Shown piece after piece: positions 10,960 through 19,640 of a DNA stretch of 64,000 nt. The position numbers and the translations under genes were made by a program. The notes beneath the pieces are model-generated. The model made no database searches and had not been told where the DNA came from. It saw only the letters and a list, made by a program, of their open reading frames with translations. The DNA is taken from NCBI RefSeq assembly GCF_900111765.1, contig NZ_FOIB01000001.1, positions 744,001 through 808,000 of the forward strand, given 5' to 3'. Within the stretch, counting starts at the first letter, position 1; each line of letters begins with the position of its first letter. This DNA comes from Myxococcus fulvus (GTDB taxonomy: Bacteria > Myxococcota > Myxococcia > Myxococcales > Myxococcaceae).

Positions 10960-11583
10960 CTACTTGCGCGTGAAGGTCGCGGGCACGGGCGCGCCGGCGG
11001 CCTTCTCGTCCGTCCAGGAGATGTGCAGCACCCACCAGCGCTGGCCGTCGAAGATGAGCTGGATGTTGTTGACGCCCTTGGTGAGCACCGCGCCCTCCGG
11101 CGCCTCGCGGGCCTCGTATGCGCTCAGCACATTGACCAGGTCGCCATAGCCATACACCTGGCGGTGCGTCTCCTTCTCGAAGAAGCCGTGCGTCTTGAAG
11201 AACGTCTCGCCCCAGGTCACGTAGTCCTCCGGGGTGATGGGGGATACACCCGGGAGCCCGCCGGGCTTCGCGCGGTTGACGGACGCCATCTGCGCGCCCG
11301 GATAGAACAGCGAGCGGAAGCGCTGCCAGTCACGCGCCTTGCCCGCCGGTCCGCTGATGACATCATAGAGCGCGGCCAGCAGCGCCTCCTGCGTCTTCAC
11401 GTCCTCCGGCTTCCCCGGGGGATGTTGCTGGAGCGCCGCCTGGGTGCGCTCCGCCGCGAGCTTCATCGGGCTGGGCGCGGCGGGCGGCTTGGGCGCGACG
11501 GGGAGCGGCTTCGCGGACTGCGCGAAAGCGGAGACGGAGCTCAGCAGGACCACGACGGGGACCGCGGTGATGAGGCGGGGCAT
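10960..11583 (-). CDS. Secreted NTF2/SnoaL-like protein
   Basis: A 207-residue protein with a signal peptide (MPRLITAVPVVVLLSSVSAF then A-Q) and a Pro/Ala linker. The domain at about residues 55-200 looks like an NTF2/SnoaL cone fold: an opening helix, Y-D-V-I-S-G-P, R-F-R-S-L-F-Y-P-G-A-Q-M, a middle F-F-K-T-H-G-F-F-E-K-E strand pair and a closing W-W-V-L-H-I-S-W-T-D-E. Such domains bind small molecules or act as lyases or isomerases; the role here is unknown. The start at 11583 has GGAGG upstream and keeps the signal peptide intact. It is the first gene of a two-gene unit with the PfkB kinase. Confidence 0.72.
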   Translation of the reverse strand: MPRLITAVPVVVLLSSVSAFAQSAKPLPVAPKPPAAPSPMKLAAERTQAALQQHPPGKPEDVKTQEALLAALYDVISGPAGKARDWQRFRSLFYPGAQMASVNRAKPGGLPGVSPITPEDYVTWGETFFKTHGFFEKETHRQVYGYGDLVNVLSAYEAREAPEGAVLTKGVNNIQLIFDGQRWWVLHISWTDEKAAGAPVPATFTRK

Positions 11584-11757
11584 GGGATGGACCTCCAGGC
11601 GTCGAGGAAGCACCGCGCGGCAGGTTACCCCGACGTCCTGGGAATGTCTGACTCACGATTCGGGCGTGGGGTGTTCGCGCTCCGACACTCGACGCGCGGC
11701 GCAATAGCCCTGGCTCCGGGTGGCACGGTGAGGGCCCGTCCGTTAGGGTGCCCCGCC

Positions 11758-12741
11758 ATGATGCGTCGACTCCTATTGACCCTGTTGTTGTCCGTGTCCT
11801 CCACCGCGATGGCGGCGGAGACGCTCACCGTCTACTCCGGCCGCAACGAGAAGCTCGTGGGGCCGCTCCTCAAGAAGTTCACGGAGAAGACCGGCATCGA
11901 GGTGAAGGTGCGCTACGGCGAGACGCCGCAACTGGCCGCCACGCTGCTGGAGGAAGGCGACAAGACGCCCGCGGACGTGTTCTTCGCGCAGGACGCGGGC
12001 GCGCTCGGCGCGCTGAGCAACGCGGGCCGCCTACAGGCGCTGCCGAAGGCCACGCTCGACAAGGTGGACGCGCGCTTCCGCTCGCCGACGGGCCAGTGGG
12101 TGGGCGTCAGCGGCCGCGCGCGCGTGGTGGCGTACAACACCAAGAAGGTGAAGGCGGCGGACCTGCCCGACAGCATCCTGGGTTACACGGATGCGAAGTG
12201 GAAGGGTCGGCTCGGCTGGGCGCCCACCAACGCGTCCTTCCAGTCCTTCGTCACCGCGCTGCGGCTGCTCAAGGGCGAGGACGCGGCGAAGCAGTGGCTC
12301 CAGGGCATCCAGGCCAACGGCGCGCGCGTCTACAAGAACAACGCCGCCATCGTCGAGGCGCTGGGCCGCGGTGAAATCGACGCGGGCTTCGTCAACCACT
12401 ACTACCTGTACGCCGCGAAGAAGAACAACGCGGAGCTGCCGGTGGCCAACGACTTCTCCGCGCCGGGCGACCCGGGCGCGCTGGTGAACGTGGCGGGCGT
12501 GGCCATCCTGAAGGACTCGAAGAAGCAGGACGCGGCGCGCAAGTTCTCCGCGTGGATGCTGGAGAACGACGCGCAGACGTACTTCTCCCAGGAGACGCAC
12601 GAGTACCCGCTGGTGGCCGGCGTGAAGACGGCGCAGGACCTGCCGACGCTGTCCAAGGTCGGCTCGCCGGACCTGGACCTGTCGAAGCTGGATGACCTGC
12701 GCGGCACGGTGAAGCTGCTGCAGGACACCGGCGTCCTCTAG
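11758..12741 (+). CDS. fbpA: Ferric iron ABC transporter, periplasmic binding protein
   Basis: A 327-residue protein with signal MMRRLLLTLLLSVSSTAMA and mature start A-E-T-L-T-V-Y-S-G-R-N-E, typical of FbpA/FutA/SfuA iron-binding proteins. The adjacent tyrosines in V-N-H-Y-Y-L-Y are the family's iron ligands. The E-E-G-x-x-x-P-A-D-V-F-F-A-Q-D-A-G motif and the two-lobe layout also fit. It should capture Fe(III) in the periplasm and pass it to the permease encoded 14 bases downstream. Two ATGs lie in tandem at 11758 and 11761. No Fur-like box is evident in the 174 bases upstream. Confidence 0.92.
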   Translation: MMRRLLLTLLLSVSSTAMAAETLTVYSGRNEKLVGPLLKKFTEKTGIEVKVRYGETPQLAATLLEEGDKTPADVFFAQDAGALGALSNAGRLQALPKATLDKVDARFRSPTGQWVGVSGRARVVAYNTKKVKAADLPDSILGYTDAKWKGRLGWAPTNASFQSFVTALRLLKGEDAAKQWLQGIQANGARVYKNNAAIVEALGRGEIDAGFVNHYYLYAAKKNNAELPVANDFSAPGDPGALVNVAGVAILKDSKKQDAARKFSAWMLENDAQTYFSQETHEYPLVAGVKTAQDLPTLSKVGSPDLDLSKLDDLRGTVKLLQDTGVL

Positions 12742-12755
12742 AAAGAGCGGGCTTC

Positions 12756-14321
12756 GTGACACGGCGGGCTCCGCGGTGGTTGTTGATATCGGGCGTGCTG
12801 GTGGCGGCGCTCGCGGTGCTGCCCGCCGTGTACCTGGGGGTTCGCGCGGCGGAGGCCGACGCGAGCGCCTGGGGGCTGCTCTTCCGGGAGCGCACGTGGG
12901 GCCTGTTGTGGCGGACGTTGGGGCTGGCGGCGGCGGTGACGGTGCTCGCCGCCGCGGTGTCCCTGCCGCTGGCGTGGCTCACCACGCGCAGTGACTTGCC
13001 GGGCCGTCGCCTGTGGACGGTGTTGTTGTGCGTGCCCCTCGCGGTGCCCACGTTCGTCAGCGGCTATGTGCTGCTGGCCGCGTTTGGAATTGGCGGAGTG
13101 CTGGAGGAGGTGCTGACGCGCTGGGGGCTGCCGGTGCCGCCGGTGTATGGCTTTCCCGGCGCGCTCGTGGCGCTGACGGTGTCGACGTATCCGTACTTCT
13201 TCCTCGCGCTCCGGGCCGGGCTGCTCGCGCAGGACCCCGCGTGGCTGGAGGGCGCGCGCAGCCTGGGCCTGGGGCCGACGCGGGCCTTCTGGAAGGTGAC
13301 GGCGCCGCTGTTGCGTCCGGCCTTCGTGTCCGGCGCGCTGCTCGTCGGCCTGTATGTGTTGTCGGACTTCGGCGCGGTGGCGCTGGTCCAGTACGACGCC
13401 TTCTCGCGCGCCATCTATGTGCAGTACGAGGGCGCGTATGACCGCACCTACGCCGCGCTGCTCGGGTTGGCGTTGGTGGCGGTGACGGTGGTGGTGCTCG
13501 TGCTGGAGGTGAGGCTGCGCGGACGTGCCGGCTATCACCGCAGCTCGAAGGGCGCGGCGCGGGCCTCGGCGCCGGTGTCGCTGGGGCGATGGCGCGTGCC
13601 CGCGCTGCTCTTCTGCGGCGCGGTGGTGCTGGCGGGCGTGGTGCTGCCGGTGGGCGTGCTCCTGTACTGGGGCGCGCGAGGGCTGGCGCAGGACGAGGCG
13701 TCGTTGATGCGGCCCGCGCTGGGCTCGCTGCTCGCGTCGGTGCTGGGCGCGGTGGCGTCGGTGCTGTGCGCGCTGCCGCTCGCGTTCCTCGCGGTGCGCT
13801 ACCCGAGCCGGCTCACGCTGGCGATGGAGCGGGTGTCCTACGTGGGCTACGCGCTGCCGCCCATCGTGTTGGCGTTGTCGCTCGTCTTCCTGGGCGTGCA
13901 GGCGCTGCCGTTCCTCTACGGGACGCTGGTGATGCTGGTGCTCGCGTACGTGGTGCGCTTCCTGCCGCAGGCGGTGGGCACGGTGCGCTCGGCGCTGCTG
14001 CAGCTCAACCCGCACCTCGCGGAGGCCGCCGCGTCCCTCGGCGAGTCTCCGGCGGGAGTCTTCCGCCGCGTCACCGCGCCGCTGTTGCGTCCAGGCTTGC
14101 TGGCGGGCGCGGCGCTCGTGTTCCTCACGGCGATGAAGGAGCTGCCGGCGACGCTGCTGCTCGCGCCCATCGGCTACGAGACACTGGCCACGCGCGTGTG
14201 GGGCGCCACCGCCGAGGGTCGCTTCGCCGAGGCCGCGCTGCCCGCGCTGGTGCTGATGGCCGTCTCCGCGCTCGGCGTGGGGCTGCTCGTGTCGCAGGAG
14301 GGCGACGCGCCCCGGGGCTGA
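12756..14321 (+). CDS. fbpB: Ferric iron ABC transporter, fused permease
   Basis: A 521-residue permease starting at GTG, with about twelve membrane helices in two homologous halves, as in FbpB/SfuB. Each half carries an EAA-like loop for the ATPase (E-G-A-R-S-L-G-L-G-P-T-R-A-F near residue 166 and E-A-A-A-S-L-G-E-S-P-A-G-V-F near 422). It moves ferric iron across the inner membrane. It begins 14 bases after fbpA. The ATPase gene lies 166 bases further on, a wider gap than usual for this operon; that gap contains no recognisable gene. Confidence 0.92.
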   Translation: MTRRAPRWLLISGVLVAALAVLPAVYLGVRAAEADASAWGLLFRERTWGLLWRTLGLAAAVTVLAAAVSLPLAWLTTRSDLPGRRLWTVLLCVPLAVPTFVSGYVLLAAFGIGGVLEEVLTRWGLPVPPVYGFPGALVALTVSTYPYFFLALRAGLLAQDPAWLEGARSLGLGPTRAFWKVTAPLLRPAFVSGALLVGLYVLSDFGAVALVQYDAFSRAIYVQYEGAYDRTYAALLGLALVAVTVVVLVLEVRLRGRAGYHRSSKGAARASAPVSLGRWRVPALLFCGAVVLAGVVLPVGVLLYWGARGLAQDEASLMRPALGSLLASVLGAVASVLCALPLAFLAVRYPSRLTLAMERVSYVGYALPPIVLALSLVFLGVQALPFLYGTLVMLVLAYVVRFLPQAVGTVRSALLQLNPHLAEAAASLGESPAGVFRRVTAPLLRPGLLAGAALVFLTAMKELPATLLLAPIGYETLATRVWGATAEGRFAEAALPALVLMAVSALGVGLLVSQEGDAPRG

Positions 14322-14487
14322 GACACGGCCGCGGAAGCCGTGACGCGCTCGGCGGCCGCGCCTGTCTCGCTCCCTTCATCCCGAGGGCCAGGAGGGCAGC
14401 CTCTGGGAGCACGAGGGAGAATCAGGTGTCCGCTCGGCCGCCCTGGAAGTAACGGCGGAACGCGGTAGGGTGCGTGGCGCTTTCGCC

Positions 14488-15543
14488 ATGCCCCTGCTCT
14501 CGCTCGAAGCCCTGTCCCTTCGCTACACCACCGGCGGCACCGCCGCGGTGGATGGCCTGTCACTGTCGGTGGAGCCCGGTGAGGTGGTGGCCCTCCTGGG
14601 CCCCTCTGGCTGCGGCAAGACGACGACGCTGCGCCTGGTGGCGGGCTTCGAGCGCCCCGGCGCGGGCACCATCACCCTGGACGGCCGCGTGCTCGCGGGT
14701 CCCGGGACGTTCGTCGCGCCCGAGCAGCGCAGCGTGGGCATGGTGTTCCAGGACTACGCCCTGTTCCCGCACCTGTCCGTGCTGGAGAACGTGACGTTCG
14801 GCCTGTCGAGCCTGCCGCGCGCGGAGGCCGAGGCGAAGGCGCGCGCGATGCTGACGCTGCTGGGCCTGGGGGAGTTCGGCGCGCGGATGCCGCACGCGCT
14901 CTCCGGAGGACAGCAGCAGCGCGTGGCGCTCGCGCGGGCCCTGGCGCCGGGGCCTCGGGTGCTGCTGTTGGACGAGCCCTTCTCCAGCCTGGACAGCGCG
15001 CTGCGCGCCTCCACGCGAGTGGAACTGCGGCGCGTGCTCAAGTCGCTGGGCGTCACCGTGCTGCTCGTCACGCATGACCAGGCGGAGGCCATGGCCTTCG
15101 CGGACCGGATGGCCGTCATGCGCTCGGGACAGGTGGAGCAGGTGGGCACGCCGGAGGCCGTCTACTCGACACCGCGCACGGCCTTCGTCGCGTACTTCCT
15201 GGGTGGCACCAACCTGTTGCCCGGCATGGGCTTCGGCGGCGCGGCGCGCACGGTGCTCGGCAACCTGCCGGTGGTGGGGCAGGCGCGCGGCAAGGTGCTC
15301 CTGTCACTGCGTCCTGAGTCGCTGCGCCTCACGCCGGACACGGACAGCGTGGCGGTGGGAGGCGCCCTGCGCGCGGAGGTGCTGTCGCGCGAGTTCCAGG
15401 GCCCCAGCGCCGAGTTCACCATCGCCTGCGGCGGCATGGAGTTGGTGGTGCGCGGCGCGCCGGAACTGCCCCTGCGGGCCGGTGACAGGGCGCGCCTGGA
15501 GGTGGTGGGCCGAGCGGGCGTGCTGGAGGACAGTCCCGACTAG
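14488..15543 (+). CDS. fbpC: Ferric iron ABC transporter, ATP-binding protein
   Basis: A 351-residue ATPase. Walker A is G-P-S-G-C-G-K-T-T (residues 38-46), Q-loop V-F-Q-D-Y-A-L-F-P-H, signature L-S-G-G-Q-Q-Q-R (138-145), Walker B V-L-L-L-D-E-P and the H-loop T-H-D. After about residue 240 a TOBE-type regulatory domain follows, as in FbpC, PotA and MalK. It powers iron import through FbpB. The ATG at 14488 is chosen because the conserved L-S-L-R-Y-T-T strand begins shortly after it. The spacing from fbpB leaves open a separate promoter. Confidence 0.92.
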   Translation: MPLLSLEALSLRYTTGGTAAVDGLSLSVEPGEVVALLGPSGCGKTTTLRLVAGFERPGAGTITLDGRVLAGPGTFVAPEQRSVGMVFQDYALFPHLSVLENVTFGLSSLPRAEAEAKARAMLTLLGLGEFGARMPHALSGGQQQRVALARALAPGPRVLLLDEPFSSLDSALRASTRVELRRVLKSLGVTVLLVTHDQAEAMAFADRMAVMRSGQVEQVGTPEAVYSTPRTAFVAYFLGGTNLLPGMGFGGAARTVLGNLPVVGQARGKVLLSLRPESLRLTPDTDSVAVGGALRAEVLSREFQGPSAEFTIACGGMELVVRGAPELPLRAGDRARLEVVGRAGVLEDSPD

Positions 15544-15601
15544 CGCCAGAGGGCGATGGGGCGCGCGACGGCGGGCTCCGGACCGCTCGTCGCGCCGTCC
15601 T

Positions 15602-16660
15602 TTAGAGACCGGGCTGGACCAGAACCCCAGGGGCCGGATTGGAAGCCTCCGGCCGGAACCGCTCATAGGGCGCCCAGCCATTGAGCGCACCAATCTGGCG
15701 CCGCAGGGCCTCCTCGCGTCGGAGCAGTTCCTCGGACGGCGGGATGGACTGCGGGTCGAACACCCGGTTGAGGAGGTACGCCAGGCGGAGGCCGGCGAGG
15801 AAGATGCGCTCGTTGATGACGACGCTCGCCTTCTCGGCGTAGGTGTCCTGGAGGTTCTCGTGGGTGAGCACGTCGTAGGCCACCGACCGGTCGAGCCGGC
15901 TCTCGTTCATCCAGTCCAGCGGCGTCGTCTGGGTGATGGCGGTTCGCGTGCTAGGGGCCAGCGGTCGGGTGACCGCCTGCGCATAGGCCTTGTGCCGGAA
16001 CTCGGAGTCTCCAGGCACCACCGGGAGCCGTCGCACGAACGTGTCGATGACGTGGTAGTCCCAGACCATGTGCAGGTTCACGTCCTTCGTCTTGTTGACA
16101 GTCGTCGTGCACACCGCGGCGCCGGGAGTGGCGAGCACGCATTCGGGATAGAGGTACTGGGTCGCTCCGTACCAGGCCACGCGGATTTTGTTGCCGCCTT
16201 CGTCTCCCGGACGCCCCACATGCAACGGCTGGTGGATGTCCCCGACGAAATGCGCCAGGAACCGCACCCAGTCTCGCTTCAGCTCCTCGGACGTCGCAGG
16301 GGAGTTCAGCGCGTCGGTGGCGAAGAGGATGCCGCGGATGACGTCGCCGTCGTCCAGGCCGTCATTGTCCGCATCTCGGACCAGGACTCCTGGCGAGAGG
16401 TAGTCCGTGGCATCCGGCATGTCCACGAAGTGCCACCAGCGGGTCGACGTCCATTCAGGCAGATTGCGCACCACGTCAGGCCAGGTGCACTGGCGCGGGA
16501 AGTCTTCCCCCACGAGGCCGTCCAGGCGCGTGCGCGCCGGCTCCGAGAGATTCGAGTACGCGATTTCGCACACGGCCCAGTGCCCGGTCTCGCGCCAGGC
16601 ATAGGCATTGGGGGCTCCAACAACCAGGGCGGAAGCGACAGCAATCGCAGCGCGATTCAT
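15602..16660 (-). CDS. Secreted S1/P1-type nuclease
   Basis: A 352-residue protein with a signal peptide ending A-Y-A before W-R-E-T-G-H. In S1/P1 nucleases the mature N-terminal Trp is itself a zinc ligand, so this cleavage site supports the call. Other metal-site elements are W-W-H-F-V-D, H-F-V-G-D-I-H-Q-P-L-H-V-G and W-D-Y-H-V-I-D. These zinc enzymes cut single-stranded DNA and RNA and remove 3' phosphates, so an exported one fits scavenging of prey nucleic acid. The start is the ATG at 16660; the reading frame extends further upstream but only this ATG gives a signal peptide. It converges on the iron transporter operon. Confidence 0.9.
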   Translation of the reverse strand: MNRAAIAVASALVVGAPNAYAWRETGHWAVCEIAYSNLSEPARTRLDGLVGEDFPRQCTWPDVVRNLPEWTSTRWWHFVDMPDATDYLSPGVLVRDADNDGLDDGDVIRGILFATDALNSPATSEELKRDWVRFLAHFVGDIHQPLHVGRPGDEGGNKIRVAWYGATQYLYPECVLATPGAAVCTTTVNKTKDVNLHMVWDYHVIDTFVRRLPVVPGDSEFRHKAYAQAVTRPLAPSTRTAITQTTPLDWMNESRLDRSVAYDVLTHENLQDTYAEKASVVINERIFLAGLRLAYLLNRVFDPQSIPPSEELLRREEALRRQIGALNGWAPYERFRPEASNPAPGVLVQPGL

Positions 16661-16953
16661 GGCGAGTGACCCTCTGCGTCGCGAACAGCGTGACCAGCGA
16701 ATGACCTCGGTCGCTCTCAACGGCGGACCCGTGGCGTTATTCAAGGGCAGTCCGTCGCCTGCGATTGCGAACGTGCGGGGCAGGACCTGGCTCTGTTCAA
16801 CCCCGCAGCATCCATCCTCGCTTGAACGCAACTGCGTCCGCGCCAGACGCAAGCCCATCACATGCGAAGAGGCGCGTCCGTCTGAGGATGAGGCGGTTCA
16901 TGACTTGCATCGAGTGCACCGTCGACGCCGAGCGCCAGCTCCGGGGGGCATCC

Positions 16954-18102
16954 ATGCCAATCACGAAGAACGAATTCGGGCACCTCTACACGTCCGCCGA
17001 TTGGAACAGCCACGAGCACATCGAGCTGCGGCCGCGGACCCGTGTGCTCCTGACAGGATATTCGTCCGGAGAAGGAGTGAATCTCTACCTGCTCGTCTGG
17101 GCGTGGCTCGAATATCAAGGCCAGCTCAGGGCGGGCTGGCTCTGGTCGGGCCGGATAGACCCAGACACGAGTGTCCCCGTGGTGAATCTGCGCGAGAAGT
17201 ATCCGCGGGGCGATGGGCGCTCCAAGGACACCTACAAGCTGTATTACACACAGCGCTCACGCCCATACAAGAACCTCCTCATCGAGAAGCTGGAGGCCAT
17301 CCAGCAACTGCTGGCGGACGCTGTCTTCGTGGGATTCGCACTCGACGCGCTCGAGACACGCACCCATGCCCTGGTTCAGCAAGGGGACAAGCCGACCACG
17401 GCCTTGGACAAGGCGTTGGCGGAAAAGGAGCAGCAGTGGTCGCAGAAGGAGCGGATGACCCTGCGCACGACCCCGAAGCCGAAGAAGCCAGGCTCCCGGC
17501 ATCCTGGCGAGCTCACCATCATCGGTTCCGATGGCCCACTGCCTTTCCAACGTCAGTTCCTGAAGACGACCGTCAAGGCGGCGGCGCCCTTCCGGGACAT
17601 CGGTGCACCCGTGGGACATGGTGAGTACGCACACCGTCTGCAGTGGTACGTCATCGCGTTCTACTTCCTGCCCTCCTGGACGCCCGAGGGAATCCGATAC
17701 GCCCACCACGCCATGGGGCGCATCAGGTTCCTCCAGCGCCTGGATGTCCCCAAGCGTCAGGATGACCCCTATCGCTCCCTCTGGGACTACGTCGTCGACG
17801 TCCGGCTGAGCGAGGCAGAAGAGGTCGGTGTCACGGAGGAGGTCTTCGCCGCGAGCCCGGTGCGATTGACCAGCCGGATTCTCGGTTACGATTTCATCAG
17901 TCAGCGGCTGACACTGGGCTCCATGGCACTGCGCTACAAGACCATTGCCCAGGCCGTGGCGAACAAGCGGCGCAAGCGGGCGCTCGAGGACAAGCAGCGC
18001 AGGAGTCCTCTCGGGAAGTCAGAAGAGGCCGAACTCGATGACTCGACTGGCTACGTGGCCCGAGAAGCGTGGTTGAAGCAGCATTTCAAGGAATTGTTCT
18101 GA
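16954..18102 (+). CDS. Protein of unknown function with atypical codon use
   Basis: A 382-residue soluble protein I do not recognise. It has no signal peptide, membrane segment or known motif. It is rich in Trp, Tyr and His near the start (Y-T-S-A-D-W-N-S-H-E-H, L-V-W-A-W-L-E-Y), has a basic linker at about 165-182 (T-P-K-P-K-K-P-G-S-R-H) and ends with a charged helix. I placed the start at the ATG preceded by CCGGGGGGCATCC; in-frame ATGs at 16888 and 16900 are possible. By eye it uses more GGA, GAA, TAT, ACA and CAA codons than neighbouring genes, hinting at acquisition by transfer. The 293 bases before it hold no gene. Confidence 0.75.
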   Translation: MPITKNEFGHLYTSADWNSHEHIELRPRTRVLLTGYSSGEGVNLYLLVWAWLEYQGQLRAGWLWSGRIDPDTSVPVVNLREKYPRGDGRSKDTYKLYYTQRSRPYKNLLIEKLEAIQQLLADAVFVGFALDALETRTHALVQQGDKPTTALDKALAEKEQQWSQKERMTLRTTPKPKKPGSRHPGELTIIGSDGPLPFQRQFLKTTVKAAAPFRDIGAPVGHGEYAHRLQWYVIAFYFLPSWTPEGIRYAHHAMGRIRFLQRLDVPKRQDDPYRSLWDYVVDVRLSEAEEVGVTEEVFAASPVRLTSRILGYDFISQRLTLGSMALRYKTIAQAVANKRRKRALEDKQRRSPLGKSEEAELDDSTGYVAREAWLKQHFKELF

Positions 18103-18261
18103 GTGGAGCTCCTGGCGGAGCCGCCGCACCAAGGGGACTTGGGGCAGGGCCCTTTTGGACAGCATCCGGGCCGCTCGGCTGTCCTCCGAGCGTGCGGACG
18201 GCATACGCTGGCGGTGTCCCCCGGGTGCAATCACCCGGGCTCTCCGTGCGTAGAGGTGGGT

Positions 18262-18567
18262 ATGAACATCGCAGGTCTTCGTGGCATGGGCACCCGCTTC
18301 TTCCGGTACGTGAGAGACCCTCGCGTGTCGCTCTGGCGCAAGCTGGCCGGAGTGCTGGCGGTGGTCTACTTCGTGTCGCCCGTGGATGCGGTGCCGGACG
18401 TCATCCCCGTGTTGGGCTGGATGGACGACCTGGGCGTGCTGTCCGCGGCGGCGCTCTTCATGATGCGCGAGGTGCAGCGCTACCGACCCGAGCAGCCCTG
18501 GGACGGTGTGCCTCGCGACCAGGAGGGTCACGAGCGCGTGCCGCCCACCGTCCGCAAGCACGTCTGA
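18262..18567 (+). CDS. DUF1232 (YkvA-like) small membrane protein
   Basis: A 101-residue protein. The central segment L-W-R-K-L-A-G-V-L-A-V-V-Y-F-V-S-P-V-D is followed by V-P-D-V-I-P-V-L-G-W-M-D-D, the defining core of DUF1232: a short hydrophobic helix, then S-P-x-D-x-x-P-D and a G-x-x-D-D. The family's function is unknown; members occur near membranes and stress genes. The ATG at 18262 follows AGAGGTGGGT. It stands alone between the unknown gene and the SDR. Confidence 0.85.
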   Translation: MNIAGLRGMGTRFFRYVRDPRVSLWRKLAGVLAVVYFVSPVDAVPDVIPVLGWMDDLGVLSAAALFMMREVQRYRPEQPWDGVPRDQEGHERVPPTVRKHV

Positions 18568-18680
18568 GCGGGAAAGTTCCGCCGGGAATCCCCGGCTCCA
18601 GCACTGTCCCAGGAATGTGACGCCGCGCGTCCGCGAGTTCCCGTGGTGCGCGCGGTAGGGACGCGGAATCATGGGCGTGC

Positions 18681-19511
18681 ATGGACACGTCCCAGGGAAG
18701 CAAGGTGGTCCTCGTCACGGGAGCCTCCTCGGGTATCGGCGAGGCGTGCGCGGAGCTGCTCTCGGTGCGCAAGCACGTCGTCTACGGCACCAGCCGTCGT
18801 CCTCCGGAGAAGCCGCCGGTGGGCTACCGGATGCTGGCGCTGGACGTCACCCAGGAGGACTCGGTGCGCCGCGCGGTGGCGGAACTCCTCGAGCGCGAGG
18901 GCCGCATCGACGTGGTGGTGAACAACGCGGGCCACGCGTTGGCTGGAGCCCTGGAGGACACCTCCGTGGAGGAGGCGTGGCGCCAGCTCGACACCAACGT
19001 GCTGGGCGTGCTGCGCGTGTGCAAGGCGGTGCTGCCGCACATGCGTGAGCGGCGCTCGGGCCGCATCATCAACATCGGCTCGCTGGGCGGCGTGGTGGGC
19101 CTGCCGTTCCAGGGGCTCTACAGCGCCAGCAAGTTCGCGCTGGAGGGGCTGACGGAGAGCCTGCGCCAGGAGGTGGAGGCGTTCGGCATCCAGGCCTCGC
19201 TGGTGGAGCCCGGCGACGTGCGCACGCGGCTGACGGACAACCGCGTCCGCGCCGAGGGCTCGCGTGACGGGTCCGCGTACCGCGAGCCCTTCGAGAAGGT
19301 GCTGGCCATCATCGAGAAGGAGGAGCGCGAGGGCGTGCCCGCCGAAGCCGTGGCGCGCAAGGTGCTCGAGGTGATGGAGGCCAGAGAGCCCGACGTGAGG
19401 TACTCGGTGGGGAAGCTCTCCCAGCGCGCCGCGGTGGTGGCGAAGGCGCTGCTGCCCGCGAGGACCTTCGAGGGCCTCCTGATGTCCATGTTCGGACTGA
19501 AGCGTCGCTGA
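18681..19511 (+). CDS. Short-chain dehydrogenase/reductase
   Basis: A 276-residue classical SDR. The Rossmann motif T-G-A-S-S-G-I-G-E-A lies near residue 13, N-N-A-G-H follows, and the catalytic Y147 and K151 lie in L-Y-S-A-S-K-F-A. The protein resembles the retinol or steroid dehydrogenase-like subgroup with a longer C-terminus. R-R-P-P after the second strand suggests NADPH preference, since a basic residue there binds the 2'-phosphate. Substrate unknown. It has no close operon partner. Confidence 0.88.
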   Translation: MDTSQGSKVVLVTGASSGIGEACAELLSVRKHVVYGTSRRPPEKPPVGYRMLALDVTQEDSVRRAVAELLEREGRIDVVVNNAGHALAGALEDTSVEEAWRQLDTNVLGVLRVCKAVLPHMRERRSGRIINIGSLGGVVGLPFQGLYSASKFALEGLTESLRQEVEAFGIQASLVEPGDVRTRLTDNRVRAEGSRDGSAYREPFEKVLAIIEKEEREGVPAEAVARKVLEVMEAREPDVRYSVGKLSQRAAVVAKALLPARTFEGLLMSMFGLKRR

Positions 19512-19640
19512 GCATCGCCGGGCCCGGCGTCAAGGAATGGCCCTCAAAAGACAAGCACCCCGGTGCTCGTGGTGCAGTGATGTGGCTTTTGCCATTGAGT
19601 GGTGGAAGTCTCCCGCTCCCCACGAGCCCAGGAGGCTTCC

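Noticed and set aside
10039..11757. Long upstream extension of the fbpA frame
   Set aside because: It crosses antisense through the PfkB and NTF2-like genes. The signal peptide of FbpA begins at 11758.
14322..14487. Riboswitch in the fbpB-fbpC gap
   Set aside because: I looked for cobalamin and TPP conserved boxes and found none; the stretch looks like plain spacer.
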